A DNA stretch of 64,000 nucleotides from Pterobdella sp. o SKG-2022 (lineage: Eukaryota > Annelida > Clitellata > Hirudinida > Piscicolidae), in contig OZ038321.1 in NCBI GenBank assembly GCA_964035795.1, forward strand, positions 21,454,283-21,518,282, given 5' to 3'. The notes under the pieces are model-generated. The model was not told where the DNA came from and searched no databases. It was given only the letters and a program-made list of their open reading frames with translations. This document shows positions 1 through 16,909 of the stretch, piece by piece (position 1 is the first letter of the stretch; each line of letters starts with the position of its first letter). The translations under genes were made by a program, and so were the position numbers.

Positions 1-826
1 ATTGGCTACAAATCTCCAATAATTATTTGATCTAGTAAGGTCTTATTGGCGTGAATACTGGTTAACTCCCTTAAAATAAAACTCACCATTTCAAATATGA
101 AATTAATAAAAACAACGAATAAACATCAAAAAGACATTGTCTTTTTGATCACATTTTTCGTGAAAATACCTTTGAAACAAACGTTGCTTATTTGACTTGT
201 GTGCTAATAAAATTACAACAGAATGTACCAACTTTAGCTCATATTTTTGAATTTATTTCTTCGTATTTATTGAAAATATTTCGAAAATAGAAAATTTCAA
301 TCCTTTATTGAAAAAAATAATAATTTATTCAATGGAACAACTAAAATTTCAAGGAATTTCAAATAACTGTCACATGAAAATCTATTATAAAGAATTCAAA
401 CAAAAAATGAACATATTTCTGTGAAAAAAATAAATAAACAGATGGAATTTCATTGAGTTTCAAATAAGGTAAAAATCTCCACAAGGAACAAAATAGAGTA
501 TGGATAGCAAGTTTTCAATACCAGGTAGCAAAAATAATGCAAATGATTTTAAATTAGAATAGATTTCCTAAATAGCCACTTGAATAGAAAAACTCTTTTA
601 CAAATGTCTAAAATGAGTTTTTCACGTATGTATTGTTTCCAATTATAACAACATTATACAACCTTTGAACAAAATGACCAAAACTTAATAACAAATATTA
701 ACTACTCTGTATTGAGACAAACTTTTAGAAATAAATTTTCTAAAAGTTCAAATTTTATGCTGATGATGATGTAGCACAATAGAAAGTAAAATATACCCAA
801 TTAAATGATGTTGGAACCATATGAAA
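1..826. other. AT-rich sequence downstream of the Kir gene
   Basis: No coding signal is visible on either strand. The stretch lies immediately 3' of the Kir coding region (which reads leftwards), so part of it is probably the Kir 3' untranslated region; that is inferred from position only. Confidence 0.4.
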
Positions 827-3181
827 CTAAACGAACTGGAACGGAGAAGAGTCGTTGATACACTTTGAAGATAAATCTAACGAAGATTTATTTAATTGTT
901 CATCGTTTTGGAGGTCGAAAGCAGCCAGGGCAACGCTGTTGACACCGTTTTTGTGGTTCATTCCCGGAATGCTATAACGTTTTAAAAAGTCTTCGTAGTT
1001 TTTGTGAGGTAGCTGTGAAATTGATAACTTGTGTCTATCGTTAATTTTGTTTGGTTTATGACTCAAGTGCTTTTGATGATGTTTATGTTCGTGTTGTTGT
1101 TTAGGGGGCTGGTGTTGTTTATGTTGTTGTTGTATGGAGGTTACTAACCACTCTATTGTATCCTTTTTAGCATCTCCATTGAATGAAGCTTCATCGTGGA
1201 GATTATCATTAGAAAAATTATCTTTTGAAAACTCTTTCAACAGTTTTCGACATTCATCTATAGACGAACTCTTTTCTTTTTTATTAAGCGGTTTTTTGGT
1301 CTGGCCATCGCCTGCAAAAAAGTTTCTTCCAAAAAGCATGGAGTTTGTTTTACGTAGAGGATCTGATTTAACTGAAACTGTCACTTGATCTTCATCTTCC
1401 AAATCATCATCATCTCCATCATCGTCGTCATCATCCTCATCCTCTTCTTCATAATTGCTGGTTTTAGTATATAAAGACGAATGCAGAGACATTTCTTTGG
1501 CACTGCATTCGGGCATATCGATAGATGTCGTAGAATGGAAACAAGAATAATCAATAAAATATTGACCAGATTCTTTGTGGAAGGTGACTAACTTATCAAA
1601 CCGGTGACCCCACAAAATCTCGGAAGGCAGGTAGCTTGTGCGTGCTTGCGTGGTCATTCCTGTCGACTCCACAATCCCTTCAAGCACCACCACCAACTCG
1701 AACAACTCAGTCTTCAAACTATCAGCTGATAGCTCCCACAAAGGACTGTTTTGGTCAATCTTGTGTTCTACGATGATGGGCCACACCATGAACAGACGAC
1801 CTTCCGTCTCATTATCTCCGAGCACTAGATCATATTGGTATAATGGTATGATTTCACCTTCCTCTGTTATTCTCCTTTTTATCATTATGGCTTTAACGTG
1901 AGCTTCTACAATATGTGACTTTCTCATATCTCCAACACGAAATAGCAAACACAATTGATCATCTCTTTTGCATATTAAAGCATTCTTACTAAATAACAAC
2001 GTTTCCGCTCTTTTTTTTGGCCTAGACAGTTTAGCAAATACCAGACCAGTCATTAAAGCTTGAATGATCACTCCGAAACAAGACTGGCACATCATTAAAA
2101 TAATGGCCTGTGGACAATGTGCATTCGTTCTTCTCGAGCCGAAACCTATCGTTTGTTGCGTTTCTATAGAAAATAATAAAGCTGTAGTGAAATCATAAAC
2201 TTCTTCAACACAAGCTTTGTGCCCTGAATTTCCGTAGTTATCAAAATCACCATGAGAAAAACATATTAACCACCAAACTAGAGCAAAAATGAGCCAACTG
2301 AGAATAAAAGCAAGAACAAAATTGAGAAGATTCCATCGCCATTTAATATCGACTAAAGTGGTAAAAATGTCTGCCATGTACCTTTGTCTTCTTTTTTTAA
2401 TGTTCGCTCTCGTGACGTTGCACTCGCCATTCTTCGATACTAAACGATGGTACTGAGCTTGTTTTTGACGTTGTAAAACAGATGTAGTAATACTCTTTTT
2501 ATCATCTGACCAACTGTTTTTTTCCTCTTTTGACCATGATGATACGTTAATTTTTGAGTTTTTATTAGATGATTTATTATGTTTTGTTGAAATTTGTCCA
2601 CTTGAAAAAGACATAAATGTAGGTTTATTTAAACAATGAGAAGATTCTGTTGATTGTGAACTGTTATCCTTATATAAATCGTGATTCGATAGTTGAGTAG
2701 TTTGTTTGAAAATATTTGAAGACACATAATCTTTTATGCTGAAAGGTTCTTTCAAAGCACTGACATCTGTGCAAGTATTCAATATTGAAGATCGTCTGAT
2801 TGGGCTGCTAAGTTTATGGCTTTGATTTTCATTAGCTATAGCAACTGGGTTGCCGCAACCATTGTCTTCAGGTTCACTTTTATTTTCGTTTGAATTTAGG
2901 CCTAAATTGGCACTTTGAGAGTGTGATAGTAAAAACTTTTTCTTTTCGGAAAGCATTTTTGTTCCTGCACGTGATTCGTTTTGACTTTTACTAAGAAACG
3001 TGTTTCTCTCTTCTGCCATTGTTTTTATTTGATTTATCAAAATAGGATTGTCAGCTAAATTAAAATTATACTCTTCTTCAACGTCGCTAGTGGGTTTTGA
3101 AGAATTCATCAAAGTTCGTCTAGAGTTAGAAACATCATTTAGTTGTTTTATTTTTTCAAATGCCACAGATGCTAATTTCAT
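827..3181 (-). CDS. Inward-rectifier potassium channel (Kir), 784 aa, intronless
   Basis: A single open frame encodes a Kir subunit, which forms tetrameric K+ channels in the plasma membrane. Order of parts: a long Ser/Asn-rich N-terminus (1-265), the slide helix and M1 (about 268-307, with the conserved WRWNLLNF and WWLICFSHGD stretches), the pore loop with selectivity filter TIGFGSR (344-350), M2 (360-384), the PIP2-contact stretch PKKRAET (388-394), and the cytoplasmic beta domain, including TTQARTSYL (510-518) and EILWGHRF (521-528). Cys324 and Cys356 match the conserved extracellular disulfide pair. The filter is GFG rather than GYG, and M2 has Gln374 where strong rectifiers have Asp or Glu. 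After residue 565 comes a non-conserved tail with an acidic run (about 578-598) and a His/Gln-rich segment. At 784 aa it is about twice the usual 380-430, the excess lying in both tails. ATG at 3181 is the first in frame; an upstream non-coding exon is possible. Confidence 0.93.
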   Translation of the reverse strand: MKLASVAFEKIKQLNDVSNSRRTLMNSSKPTSDVEEEYNFNLADNPILINQIKTMAEERNTFLSKSQNESRAGTKMLSEKKKFLLSHSQSANLGLNSNENKSEPEDNGCGNPVAIANENQSHKLSSPIRRSSILNTCTDVSALKEPFSIKDYVSSNIFKQTTQLSNHDLYKDNSSQSTESSHCLNKPTFMSFSSGQISTKHNKSSNKNSKINVSSWSKEEKNSWSDDKKSITTSVLQRQKQAQYHRLVSKNGECNVTRANIKKRRQRYMADIFTTLVDIKWRWNLLNFVLAFILSWLIFALVWWLICFSHGDFDNYGNSGHKACVEEVYDFTTALLFSIETQQTIGFGSRRTNAHCPQAIILMMCQSCFGVIIQALMTGLVFAKLSRPKKRAETLLFSKNALICKRDDQLCLLFRVGDMRKSHIVEAHVKAIMIKRRITEEGEIIPLYQYDLVLGDNETEGRLFMVWPIIVEHKIDQNSPLWELSADSLKTELFELVVVLEGIVESTGMTTQARTSYLPSEILWGHRFDKLVTFHKESGQYFIDYSCFHSTTSIDMPECSAKEMSLHSSLYTKTSNYEEEDEDDDDDDGDDDDLEDEDQVTVSVKSDPLRKTNSMLFGRNFFAGDGQTKKPLNKKEKSSSIDECRKLLKEFSKDNFSNDNLHDEASFNGDAKKDTIEWLVTSIQQQHKQHQPPKQQHEHKHHQKHLSHKPNKINDRHKLSISQLPHKNYEDFLKRYSIPGMNHKNGVNSVALAAFDLQNDEQLNKSSLDLSSKCINDSSPFQFV

Positions 3182-6100
3182 TTTATAGGCACTGCCTCAA
3201 TTTTATTTGTTTTGCATCTTAGTTTCATTGATCTGTCTAAGAAATTAGAAGGCGCGTTTTGTTTTTCTGGAAAAAAAATGTCAATAAAACATATTTTCAA
3301 GTCTATATTTTATAAAAAATATTTATCCATACTATTATTACTAATAAAGTTTCATTTATTGGTTTTTAAAGAACGCACTAAAATTTTGAAAATGATTTAA
3401 AATTAATTTCTAAACTTACTAAAATGTTATAAAAATAGATTCTGGCTACAATCAGTAACAAACTTACAGTTTTTGAGAAGAGAAATCAAATAAATCATGA
3501 ACGGTAATATAAGAGATTAAAATGGCCATGAAAAAATAAATTCAGTATCTTTTGTTAAAAAAAAAGATTTACCACCAGAGTTTAAAATAAATTATTGAAC
3601 TTAAAGAAAACTAAAATTAATTAATTTTTGATGAAATAATTAATTTCAAAAATATTCGTCATAAATATTCACTCTTTTCTATCTTCTGGTGGTTTATAAG
3701 AGAAGAACAATAAAAATATTTTTGCACCAAAACGAAGATCGAATAATAAATGAATAAAACGATAAATGAAGTTCTTAAAAGTTAATTGTTTTCAAATTGG
3801 AAAGCTTGCCAGCACAGGGTTGCAATCGCTTTCTAAAGCTACATAAGCATTAAATTATAGTCGCTCTGTCATATGGTTTTAAAAATTATTTGCACGCATA
3901 CTCACTGAATACAAAAAAGTTATACAGATATTTTTCAATTTTTAACGTTTTGTTATAATAAAAGACTTTTTATTGAATGATAAATTTTTTATTCACAAAA
4001 AAACGTATTGTTGAACTATTAAGATTGTGAAACTCAACGCAGCAATATTTTATAAAATGATAAAACTAGTAACATTATTAAAAGCTTCAGGTGTCTGAGA
4101 ATAGGAAGTGCCTGAGACGTTCAAAGTGATGCTATAAATTTATGAAGTGAACAAAGATGTTAAAATATGACATATATTAATATATGACAAAATATTAAAA
4201 TAGAACAAAGAAATTGAAACATGGCAATGGATTAAAAGTGCCAATAAAATATGTTAACAATATTAATTTTTGGCAATAATATTTATTATTATTGACAGCT
4301 GAATATTTTAATTAAAAAAATATATATCCAAAACTGATGATGTTTTTTTGCCTACATAATTAAAGGTAATAGTATGTATAGATTATATAACAACATATAC
4401 CCCAAACCGATGACGTGTTTTCTCATTTACATAATTGGAAACTAATAAATTACTAGTTAAGTTACTATTATCCAGTTATTTATAAAAGAAAATAATACTG
4501 AATAAAACGAGAAGAATAAAACGAAATCTTTCTAGTGCGATCTGTTAATGCCTTATACGTGAGTGTGAGCTGAAATTAGGCTACTGCCGTATGTAATCCA
4601 CATTATATAACGCTAACACATCTTCTTTAATCAATAACTACAGATGCTTTATATCCTTTTCTAATAGAATAGCAGTTTGGAACTTTGATAGAGTACAATT
4701 ATTGGGAATCAGGACATACAAGGTTAAGCATATATGTATTCGTGTATATGAAAAATTGTTGATCTTATTTAATTATATTTGTGTTAAAGGCTAACGAAAT
4801 TGAAGATTGGATGCAGGAAAATAATTAAATGGGCCTTTATGGAATAAGAAGTTTGAAAATTTTTGCAACCATAAATCTATTTTTAGATTTTTGTAATGCT
4901 TAAAAATTACCTAGCCTTTGGACTCAAATCTTTGCGAAACTTTTAAATCTTCACGATATTTTTATGTAATTTATGAATCACAAAAAAACGACGTTTGTAA
5001 TCAACATGTCAAAACGAACAGAATTAATATAATGTTATTACAAATGGCACACATGACCACATGAACTTTTGAAATTCATGTTATATTTTCTTTTGTATTT
5101 TCAAACCTACAAACTTTCGTAATGCCATATTCTGACCTTCAACAGTTTACCTGTTCTTCAATCAGAAAGTTTAGAAAAGTTCATTCCATTAATAGAAAAG
5201 TTGGAAATTTATTAGCATCAATGAGAAGGAAGAGGAAACAGAATGAACTAAGTAATATCAACGATAACTTCAACGAAGAATTCCTCAAGCTTATCTTTCT
5301 ATTTCGAACTTTTAATCATGAAAAACTGCTTATAAAAATAACTTTAAAACTTTTAAATAAAAAACTTTGAAGTTATCTTCTTGGGAGAATACAATAATTT
5401 TTTAGATTTTGTTACAGTTAGCGCAAAGTACTAAGAAAGGTTATGATTGGCGAGAAGTGTGATTTCTTTAAAGCATATTAAAAATTATAATAATAAAAAA
5501 AAACTAATTTCAATGATCATTATTTTCACCGTGAAGTTATGATATTAGTTCTGTTTGGAAAAAATAAAAGAGAAAATTAGATACAACTTAAAATAAAAAT
5601 TACCATAAACCAGACAAATTGTTACTTAGAATGTGAAAAGCTTGAAAACTAAAAATTTTTTAGCAATCTTCCAACAAACTTAAACAAAGAAAAATGTTAA
5701 TTTGTTTTTGAACACAATTTCAAGCATACGATATGGTTAGTGAAAAGACTTGTAAAAAAGGCCCATGACTCGGTGCCGGGTACTGTGTAACTCTGCATCT
5801 TGTTTATAACTGCAGCTAAAGGGTGAAAAGTCTTTGAACATTTTTATAGTGATCTATTCAGTCTTATCACTCATATAATTTTGTTGGTTTATACATTTTC
5901 GTGTGTTTGTAAAAGATCTTTGGTTAGTTTAATTTTCTGATTAATAGGGCCATTTCGATGAAAGTAGTTTTGTACATTGTAATCTTTATTGTAGGCTTTA
6001 AAATGATTATTTGACAAAGTTTTCCATTTATCTGAATGTAAACGCATGTGGTCTTCTAGAAAATAATTCAATATTTCGCCTATTTAAATCAATTTATTTT

Positions 6101-9100
6101 TAAACAAACTTCCTAAAACAACCTTCTATTTTGGTTTCGAATCTTTCCTTCAATATGAAAACTTCAAAAATATATGCATTTGTGCAAACAATAATGATAA
6201 CAAAACAATCAAAACAATGATGAAAAAGTATCAAAATTAATGAAACTAATAATTAAAAAAATGAGAAAAAAGATAACTAATTACAGCGTGTAATTAAACA
6301 AGAAGAGATGTTTTTGATATAGACTTTTGAACCTATGATAAAATTGATAATGATGATAAAATTGGTTTATCTGAGCAGAAACTCTTTTTATTGAAAGGTC
6401 ATTTGTGCATTTTCACGTGTAAAAGAATATTGAAATAATTATGACATGCCTGTATGCCGAAAAAAATAACCTATCGCGGTTTTGATTTATTTAAGGCTGA
6501 AGTCGAAGCATCGCAAAACTTTTCATTTTTAATGAAGTCTGGTGTGAAAAAGTTCGAAAACTTTAAAGTTGAAGAGTAAAATTACCACAAAAAAGTTATA
6601 ATAAATAAAAGTGAAAATTTTTTGAAAAAAAAGAAAAAATAAATCGATAACTCTAGTGGCAATATTTCACATGGACATTTTAAAAGCAGTTTCTTGAAAA
6701 GCAGAAGTTGCAAGTGTTTAAGTTGCATCAACCCCCGTATAAGTATGAAGAATTGTGTAGAATTCAATTTGAAATTTTTCTTTTTTATTTGTACACCTTG
6801 TTATGTCACAGTAAGCAAACAGAATATTTGATGATAACTCCATGAATAAAAAAATATAAAAGATATGATAATAATGAAAATAAATGATATAAAAATAAAT
6901 TTAAAAAAAAATAATGAAAGAAGAAATCGAATTGAAATAACTAAATGATTGATACGATATAAACCTAACGCTTTCATTATTGGTTTAAATCGTTTTAATA
7001 TTAGGCTGATTTAGTTATTCACAATGAGTACTAATAAAAATTAAAAACAACAGAATTCACCACCATAAAAGTAACGTTCTATACGTTTATCTGAAAATAC
7101 AGAAAAAAGAGGAGGATAAAAAAAGACCAGTGTACACATCAGGTATCAAAAGGCTAGACGGCAGAAATATACAAGCCATGGACTCTGCTGGCAAGTACCG
7201 GTCTGCTATGGTAGCAAATATTTGATAAGCATTATCGATGTTGTTAGAGGTGGATAAAAACAGCTTGGAAAATACATGAAAAACTCTTAAAGGAGGTTAT
7301 AGATGATGTGAAAAAAAATAAAGTTTAAAGTGAAAAAATAGGTGTATGAAATAGTCGGTGAAGCCCTTGTTCAAACAATTCAAAGAACAGTCGGCAGACA
7401 AACGTCGTTCAAGATCATGGTTGTGGTTGAAAAAAGGGAGGATTGAGAAAAAAATCGTAAGGCTGTTGACTGCTGTCCAGAAACAAGCTTTCAGAGCTTA
7501 TTTTAGAAAAGCCAAAATCGAAGAGAATGAGTCTTCGTTTGTGAGCTCAAGTTAACAGACCGATAAACCGGCCAGTCACTTTGTGTCGAAATGCAAAATA
7601 TGGACCAAAAGAATTCAAGGCAAAACACGACAAGATGGCAGCAGTTGTGCATTAGTAATATGTACCATAGTTAATTGAATAAAAATAAAAATAAAAATTT
7701 TAGATCCAGTGCTTGGTGATGTTAACAAAGCTGAAAGTCCTAAAAGTGGTGAAACTAAATTACTACGGGCTTACACATGCTCACAGACCATTTAATTGGA
7801 ACTAAGAAACGAGGCATGGTTGTAGAAAAAAAGACTAATGATTATTTTGTTAGTTATTTAGTTAAGCTTGGAAATGTAAGGGTAGAATAGAAGACTTTTG
7901 TATGGAATCAAATAGAGTTTTGAAGGCTGGGTGCAAAACAACCTCCATTGTTGTAGGAGCCCTCGAGACTTTTCGAAAAAACTGCTTTCATGAATTCCAG
8001 CACTAGTTATGAAATTATCGGTGAAAAGCATTTAAAAAACAGTCCTTTTAGAGTCGTCTGGAATTTTGAGAACGTCTTGGATACAAAAGGTGTTTTGAGT
8101 GTGACCAGGTTGTGAGTCGCAACTTGCCCTCGAGCACAAACACTGCTTTTACAAGCAGCGTGAAAAATAGAAATAATAAAAACGTACTTAATATTATTAA
8201 TAATAAAAAGAGAGAAAATAATAATGAAAACAATAAAAAAAACGGTAATAATAAGAATGAGAACAATTAAAAAATAAGAATAATATAAAAAGATTTTTTT
8301 TAAAGAAAATGCTTTTAAAAGTTTTGACATTTTTCCACATTTTCAAAATGATAGTTTGTTAATGAACAACATCATAGAAAGGAAATTATCCCAAACTGAA
8401 CATATCACTGGTTTATTGCATTGGTCATAGGAAATATTAGTTTCTTCAGACTATTATCAAATCAATAACGAGTATGCTTATATTGGAATTAACTTTTTTC
8501 TCCAAAATATTATTATTGATGTTTCTTTTCAACAATTTTAATTTTTTATAAATATATTTATTGAAAATAACGAATTTATGCTCACTCAATAAAAACATCA
8601 AATGAACACCATTGCAAGCTTGTGGAGCAAATTTGAGTGGTAAACATTGCAAAGGCTTCACGAACGGTTTAAAAACAACCATTCAATTTATATGAAGTTA
8701 TAATTCTTTTAAAAGTTTCTATATTGAATGTGCAACCACGATAATTTGAAAAAATACTTATATTGACTTTTATCGGAAGTAATTCGTTTATCGTGATGGA
8801 GTTTAAACATTCAATGGATCAAGATGAAAAGCTTGAAAAATTCAAGTTGTAAAAACTGAACAATCTTTTCAAAGTTCTGAATAATTTGCGTCAGATCAAA
8901 CATTTGTGCAAAAATTTCATAAAGATACTTTATAAATTAGTTTCCAGACAAGGCTCGCATTCCGTTGGTATTTCATTAAAAGATTTACTTGAGGAAAAAC
9001 TTCAGACAAATTTTTATTACCGTTTCTTAAAGCTAATTATAGTATTATCTTTATTGATACCATTTTTATTCAATATTACTAAAAAATTCAACTTTTGTAT

Positions 9101-9790
9101 AATTTATTCATATTGATTTCTAATACATTCTTTCCTATTTAATAATCTAAAAAGATTTTTAAATCATACCAGTAAGTACTAGTTGAAATACAACCAGTAA
9201 AATCTTTTATAACTCTTGGCTTCAATTGGTGTTCAAATTTCAAAGATGTTTCGGTTTTTTCCATATAGGCTACGTTAATTTCAACTAATTCCAACAACCA
9301 ATGTCACACACTTACCTATGCTTTTAATTAGCCTTTTATGAGCTCCCATGCAAATATTCCATTAAATTTTGTTTTTTAGATTCTTTTAAATTAAACTCAA
9401 CTCAGGTGTAAAAGTTGCATAGATTTCAAACATGAAACGACAGTATCGACTTAATTATAACACACAACAACATAGGTACTTGTTTACTTTTTTGAAACAG
9501 TCCTTCATATTCGTGTAAGAGTATCATCAATGCGATGTTTTTGGTAGAGACTTCAGGTTAAATCTTGATTGTACAACACTTCTGCGTATACCAGGTCTAT
9601 TCGAGCTTTTAAAGTTATATGTACACATTATATTCTCCTTGTATGAGCACGTTTGTGTGGATGTTAAGAGTAAGATATGTTTCTTGGTATAGATGGATAA
9701 ATAGCAGTTCGATAATAAGTGTTTTTATGGTATGTATATATATGAATCTATAAGTTTGAGTAATTCTACAGATTATGAGACCTTCTCGTG
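3182..9790. other. Long AT-rich intergenic stretch, no supported gene
   Basis: I see only short open frames (for example an 82-codon frame at 5122-5370 and a 65-codon Lys/Arg-rich frame at 7358-7555), none with recognisable similarity. Around 7,080-7,960 the sequence is less AT-rich, and short translated pieces such as SGIKRLDGRNIQ have the flavour of a decayed LINE reverse transcriptase. This is too weak to call. No RNA gene was recognised. Confidence 0.4.
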
Positions 9791-9793
9791 TAA

Positions 9794-13547
<3,754 letters not shown>

Positions 13548-13747
13548 NNNNNNNNNNNNNNNNNNNNNNNNNNNNNNNNNNNNNNNNNNNNNNNNNNNNN
13601 NNNNNNNNNNNNNNNNNNNNNNNNNNNNNNNNNNNNNNNNNNNNNNNNNNNNNNNNNNNNNNNNNNNNNNNNNNNNNNNNNNNNNNNNNNNNNNNNNNNN
13701 NNNNNNNNNNNNNNNNNNNNNNNNNNNNNNNNNNNNNNNNNNNNNNN
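13548..13747. other. Assembly gap of exactly 200 N
   Basis: Two hundred consecutive N. A round number is usually a placeholder for a gap of unknown size. Sequence on the two sides need not be contiguous in the genome, so any gene model crossing this point, or argument from gene absence, is weakened. Confidence 0.99.
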
Positions 13748-15910
13748 CCACTAATCTAATTCTTTCACCTCCCACTACTATTTTTCAAATTTTTTTTTAC
13801 TATCGCTGTAAAAATGTTTTGCTTGATTTTTCTTTTTTCAAATCTCATTTTCTTTCTTTCTTGTTTCTCCAAACTTCATCGCATCAAGCAGATCTCTTAT
13901 TTTGATGATACTTCTCTCAAAACACATTCCACCTCTCATGTTTTTAAGCTTGGATACACTAACTTTGTTGATTAGCATTTTTTTAAATCAATTTTTATTC
14001 TCTAATCAAAACCATTGATTTACAGACTGCTCGGTTTTCTAAATCTTCAAATACTCTTATATCTCCTCTTTCCCGGTGATGAAAGGATGACTTGACATTC
14101 TAATAACACAAGTTCTCGTGAATAGGCCTTTTTCATGCAGGAATTTTAAACTATGAAGTTTCTTTTATATTGATAATAATTTTATGTTTTTTTTTATGTT
14201 TAGGAAGAAGGGCTTCTTTCCATGATTTTGATACCATTTCAGATGTATGGTGCAAACCGACAGCTCTCATTGTCAGAAATATTGACTCTGCATTGAAAAT
14301 ATTTTTAAAAAGCAGTATATGCAAAGCGTAGTTGTGAGAATTGCTTGGTGTTTTATATATAGCTCATCTTCTAGTCTGACAATGACAAGTGGTATGGTTT
14401 GATTAGCTTAATTGTTTGCAAGGCGATTTTTTTGTTGACAAATTACGTGTTTATGTGGTTTATGAGTATAGCATTTATTAGCGTTTTTTTGCTGGTGTTG
14501 GAAAACCATGTGAGTGAAGCATAGTTTTTTGGTGGTATGTGGATGTTTTGTTTATGGTGGTTGAAGCTTTTATGCACTTATCATAACCTGCTTGTCAATA
14601 ACTTTGAAGATGGTTAAAAATCGGATAACTTTATTTTTTACCGTTTCAATATGAGTTTTGAAAATTTATTTTTTTCTCTGAGTGACTAATTAATTTTTCA
14701 TATTTTTTATTAGAAACCTAGTAATGATGACTTGCATTTTTTTTCAAATTAATTAGTTTCTGAGGTATGCTGTAAGAAGTTTGGTCTGACATGGTTAATA
14801 CTATGTTTATTCTCAGTAGCCCAATTGATAATTAAAATGTTTTTACCAAATTTTTTTTTTGGTGGGCTGGTAGAACATTTCAAAAAATCATTTGAGTAGC
14901 GTTTCAAGTTTAAGCATCAAAGTTTCAATTTTTCAAATACATTTAATTTAAAACATTTAAAGTTGAAAATTGTTTTAAAAATTCTTCATTCTGACATATA
15001 GATTCAAAATAATTCAAAAAGTAAAAACATATTGTAAAAATATTATTTTGGGCGGGAAAGGCGAAGCTGGAATACTGGAGAGTAATGAAAGAAAACTTAA
15101 CCTCGTGGCACACCAATTTCAGCCGTTTGACGGACTATTTGTGTTTTAAAGGATAACTTGTGCACGTTGTTCGGTAAATGTGCCAGCCACATTTCAAAAG
15201 TATCTTTAATTGCTTTCATATCTTTTTTGTCAATGAGAAGAATGTTGATAAAGTGCCAAGACTTTTGAAAGATCTAAAGATAATAGTATTGATCGCAACA
15301 GAGGTTTAAATAGAAATCTATGATGTTTTTAATAAATTTAAGTCAAAAGTGGTAAAGACGTTAGCAAAAAAAACGATATTGTAATGATAGGAAATGATAT
15401 GGTTTCTATATTTTTTACACGATTCTTTTCAAAAAATTTTAGTTTGGGAAAACAGGCGATAAGGGTCATAATTAAAATGTAATTAGCGAGTCTTCCTGGC
15501 AATGGTACGTTTTTTTAACTTCCTAGATATTTTATGGAGTTTTTAAAGTTATTTTTTTATAAAAAAAAGCAATTTAATATTTTAATTTCGATTTTTAAAA
15601 TGTTTGTGTATTGCATTACATGCTTTATGATATAATATATTTGTTATGCCAATGTTTAAAATATAAGAAAATTATTGCTAATGTTATATACTGAAGTTAA
15701 GCTTTTCAAAATTTTTGTTTCTGTTTACAAACAAAATGTTTCAATTTTACTTTTAAATATGATAAAAAATATCGGCCTTGTTAATGAACGCTATAAGGAA
15801 ATTCATAATTTCTAAAAAATTTTAAGCAATATGTATATTGCCGAATTATACACATTGTATGCAAAAAACTAAAAAGAAATATTATTATAGAAATTATTAT
15901 AAAGATATTA
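13748..15910. other. AT-rich intergenic sequence, nothing recognised
   Basis: Dense stops in all frames. No coding similarity, RNA gene or structured repeat was recognised. Confidence 0.4.
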
Positions 15911-15929
15911 TTACAGATGGTTATTAACA

Positions 15930-16370
15930 TCAAACTTTCAGACAAAAATTGGACTCAATCAACTTTGCATGTAGCCCTAGGAGGGCTGGGAGTAAGAGCA
16001 GCTGTAAACTTATTGCTTCCTGCATGTCAATCGCTTGCAGCACACATGTTAAAGATCTCTTACCTAATTTCTACAATATTTTAAACGATTTTTACTACAG
16101 CTCTGCTAAGACTCTCTAATTGGAAAAAATTGAAAGAACAGCAGTTTTTTAGGTAATCCTAGTGTTCCAGCTGCCTGGGATATGCAGTATGCCAAGCTGA
16201 AGCACAAAAATCTCTTTCAAGACTGTAATAAAGTCATAAAGACCATTTGTTCATGTTCATGCAGTTTCAATCAATTATGTTATTTCAATTCATTACTATC
16301 TTTTGACACACCTTACCACAACACTCAACAATATTGTCAAAATTTTTTTATTTGCGTTTGTTGAATACTG
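15930..16370 (+). pseudogene. Decayed retrotransposon reverse-transcriptase tail
   Basis: Translation from about 15938 gives SDKNWTQSTLHVALGGLG and VRAAVNLLLPACQSLAAHM. The pattern of a short variable segment, then L-x-x-GGLG-(V/L)R-xA, then LPA-x-x-x-S is characteristic of the region downstream of the polymerase domain in many invertebrate non-LTR retrotransposon polyproteins. The frame is broken by stops from about 16083 onward, and no catalytic motif is left. It is in the same orientation as the intact LINE that follows, but I see no evidence that the two are parts of one element. Confidence 0.5.
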
Positions 16371-16909
16371 TAAAAAAAATTGAAAAAACGTTCTTTTAAT
16401 GTTATAAGATTGAATGACTTTTTAATGAAGTGAGGTTTCAAACATTAAAAAGAGCTGTTGTAGAAGGCTTGAGGGAATTTAGAAAAATGCAACTTGTATT
16501 ATATTTTTTCAGTTTTTAGCCCTTGTAGCTTTTTGAGAATATCAAAGTGTGGTTTTTGTCTAAAGTTAAATCGCCTAATTTACGCCTAAAAGTTAATTCG
16601 ATTATTAAAATATACTTTTTTGTAACACAATTTTCAAATATATTCAATAAAACCAAGAATGTTACGTTTTGAATCATAGTGATAGAACTTTTTTGAGCAA
16701 CTGAAAAGCTTTAGTCTAAAATAAAATAAAATTTTTTGTGAAAAGTTTTTTAAACTATTTTTTTTAATTTTCCCTTCTGTGTTCCTTGTTTTAGATCAAA
16801 TCGTCCTTGCCATGACCATGTCACCACATCCTCTTCTTGTCCGGTGTACAAGCAACAAGTGCGACTTAAGATGGGGCGTACGGCCTGGCAATGAAGGCCT
16901 GCCTTACTC

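Noticed and set aside
7080..7960. A decayed retroelement suggested by short translated pieces
   Set aside because: No catalytic motif or alignable block longer than a few residues; kept only as a remark in the interval note.
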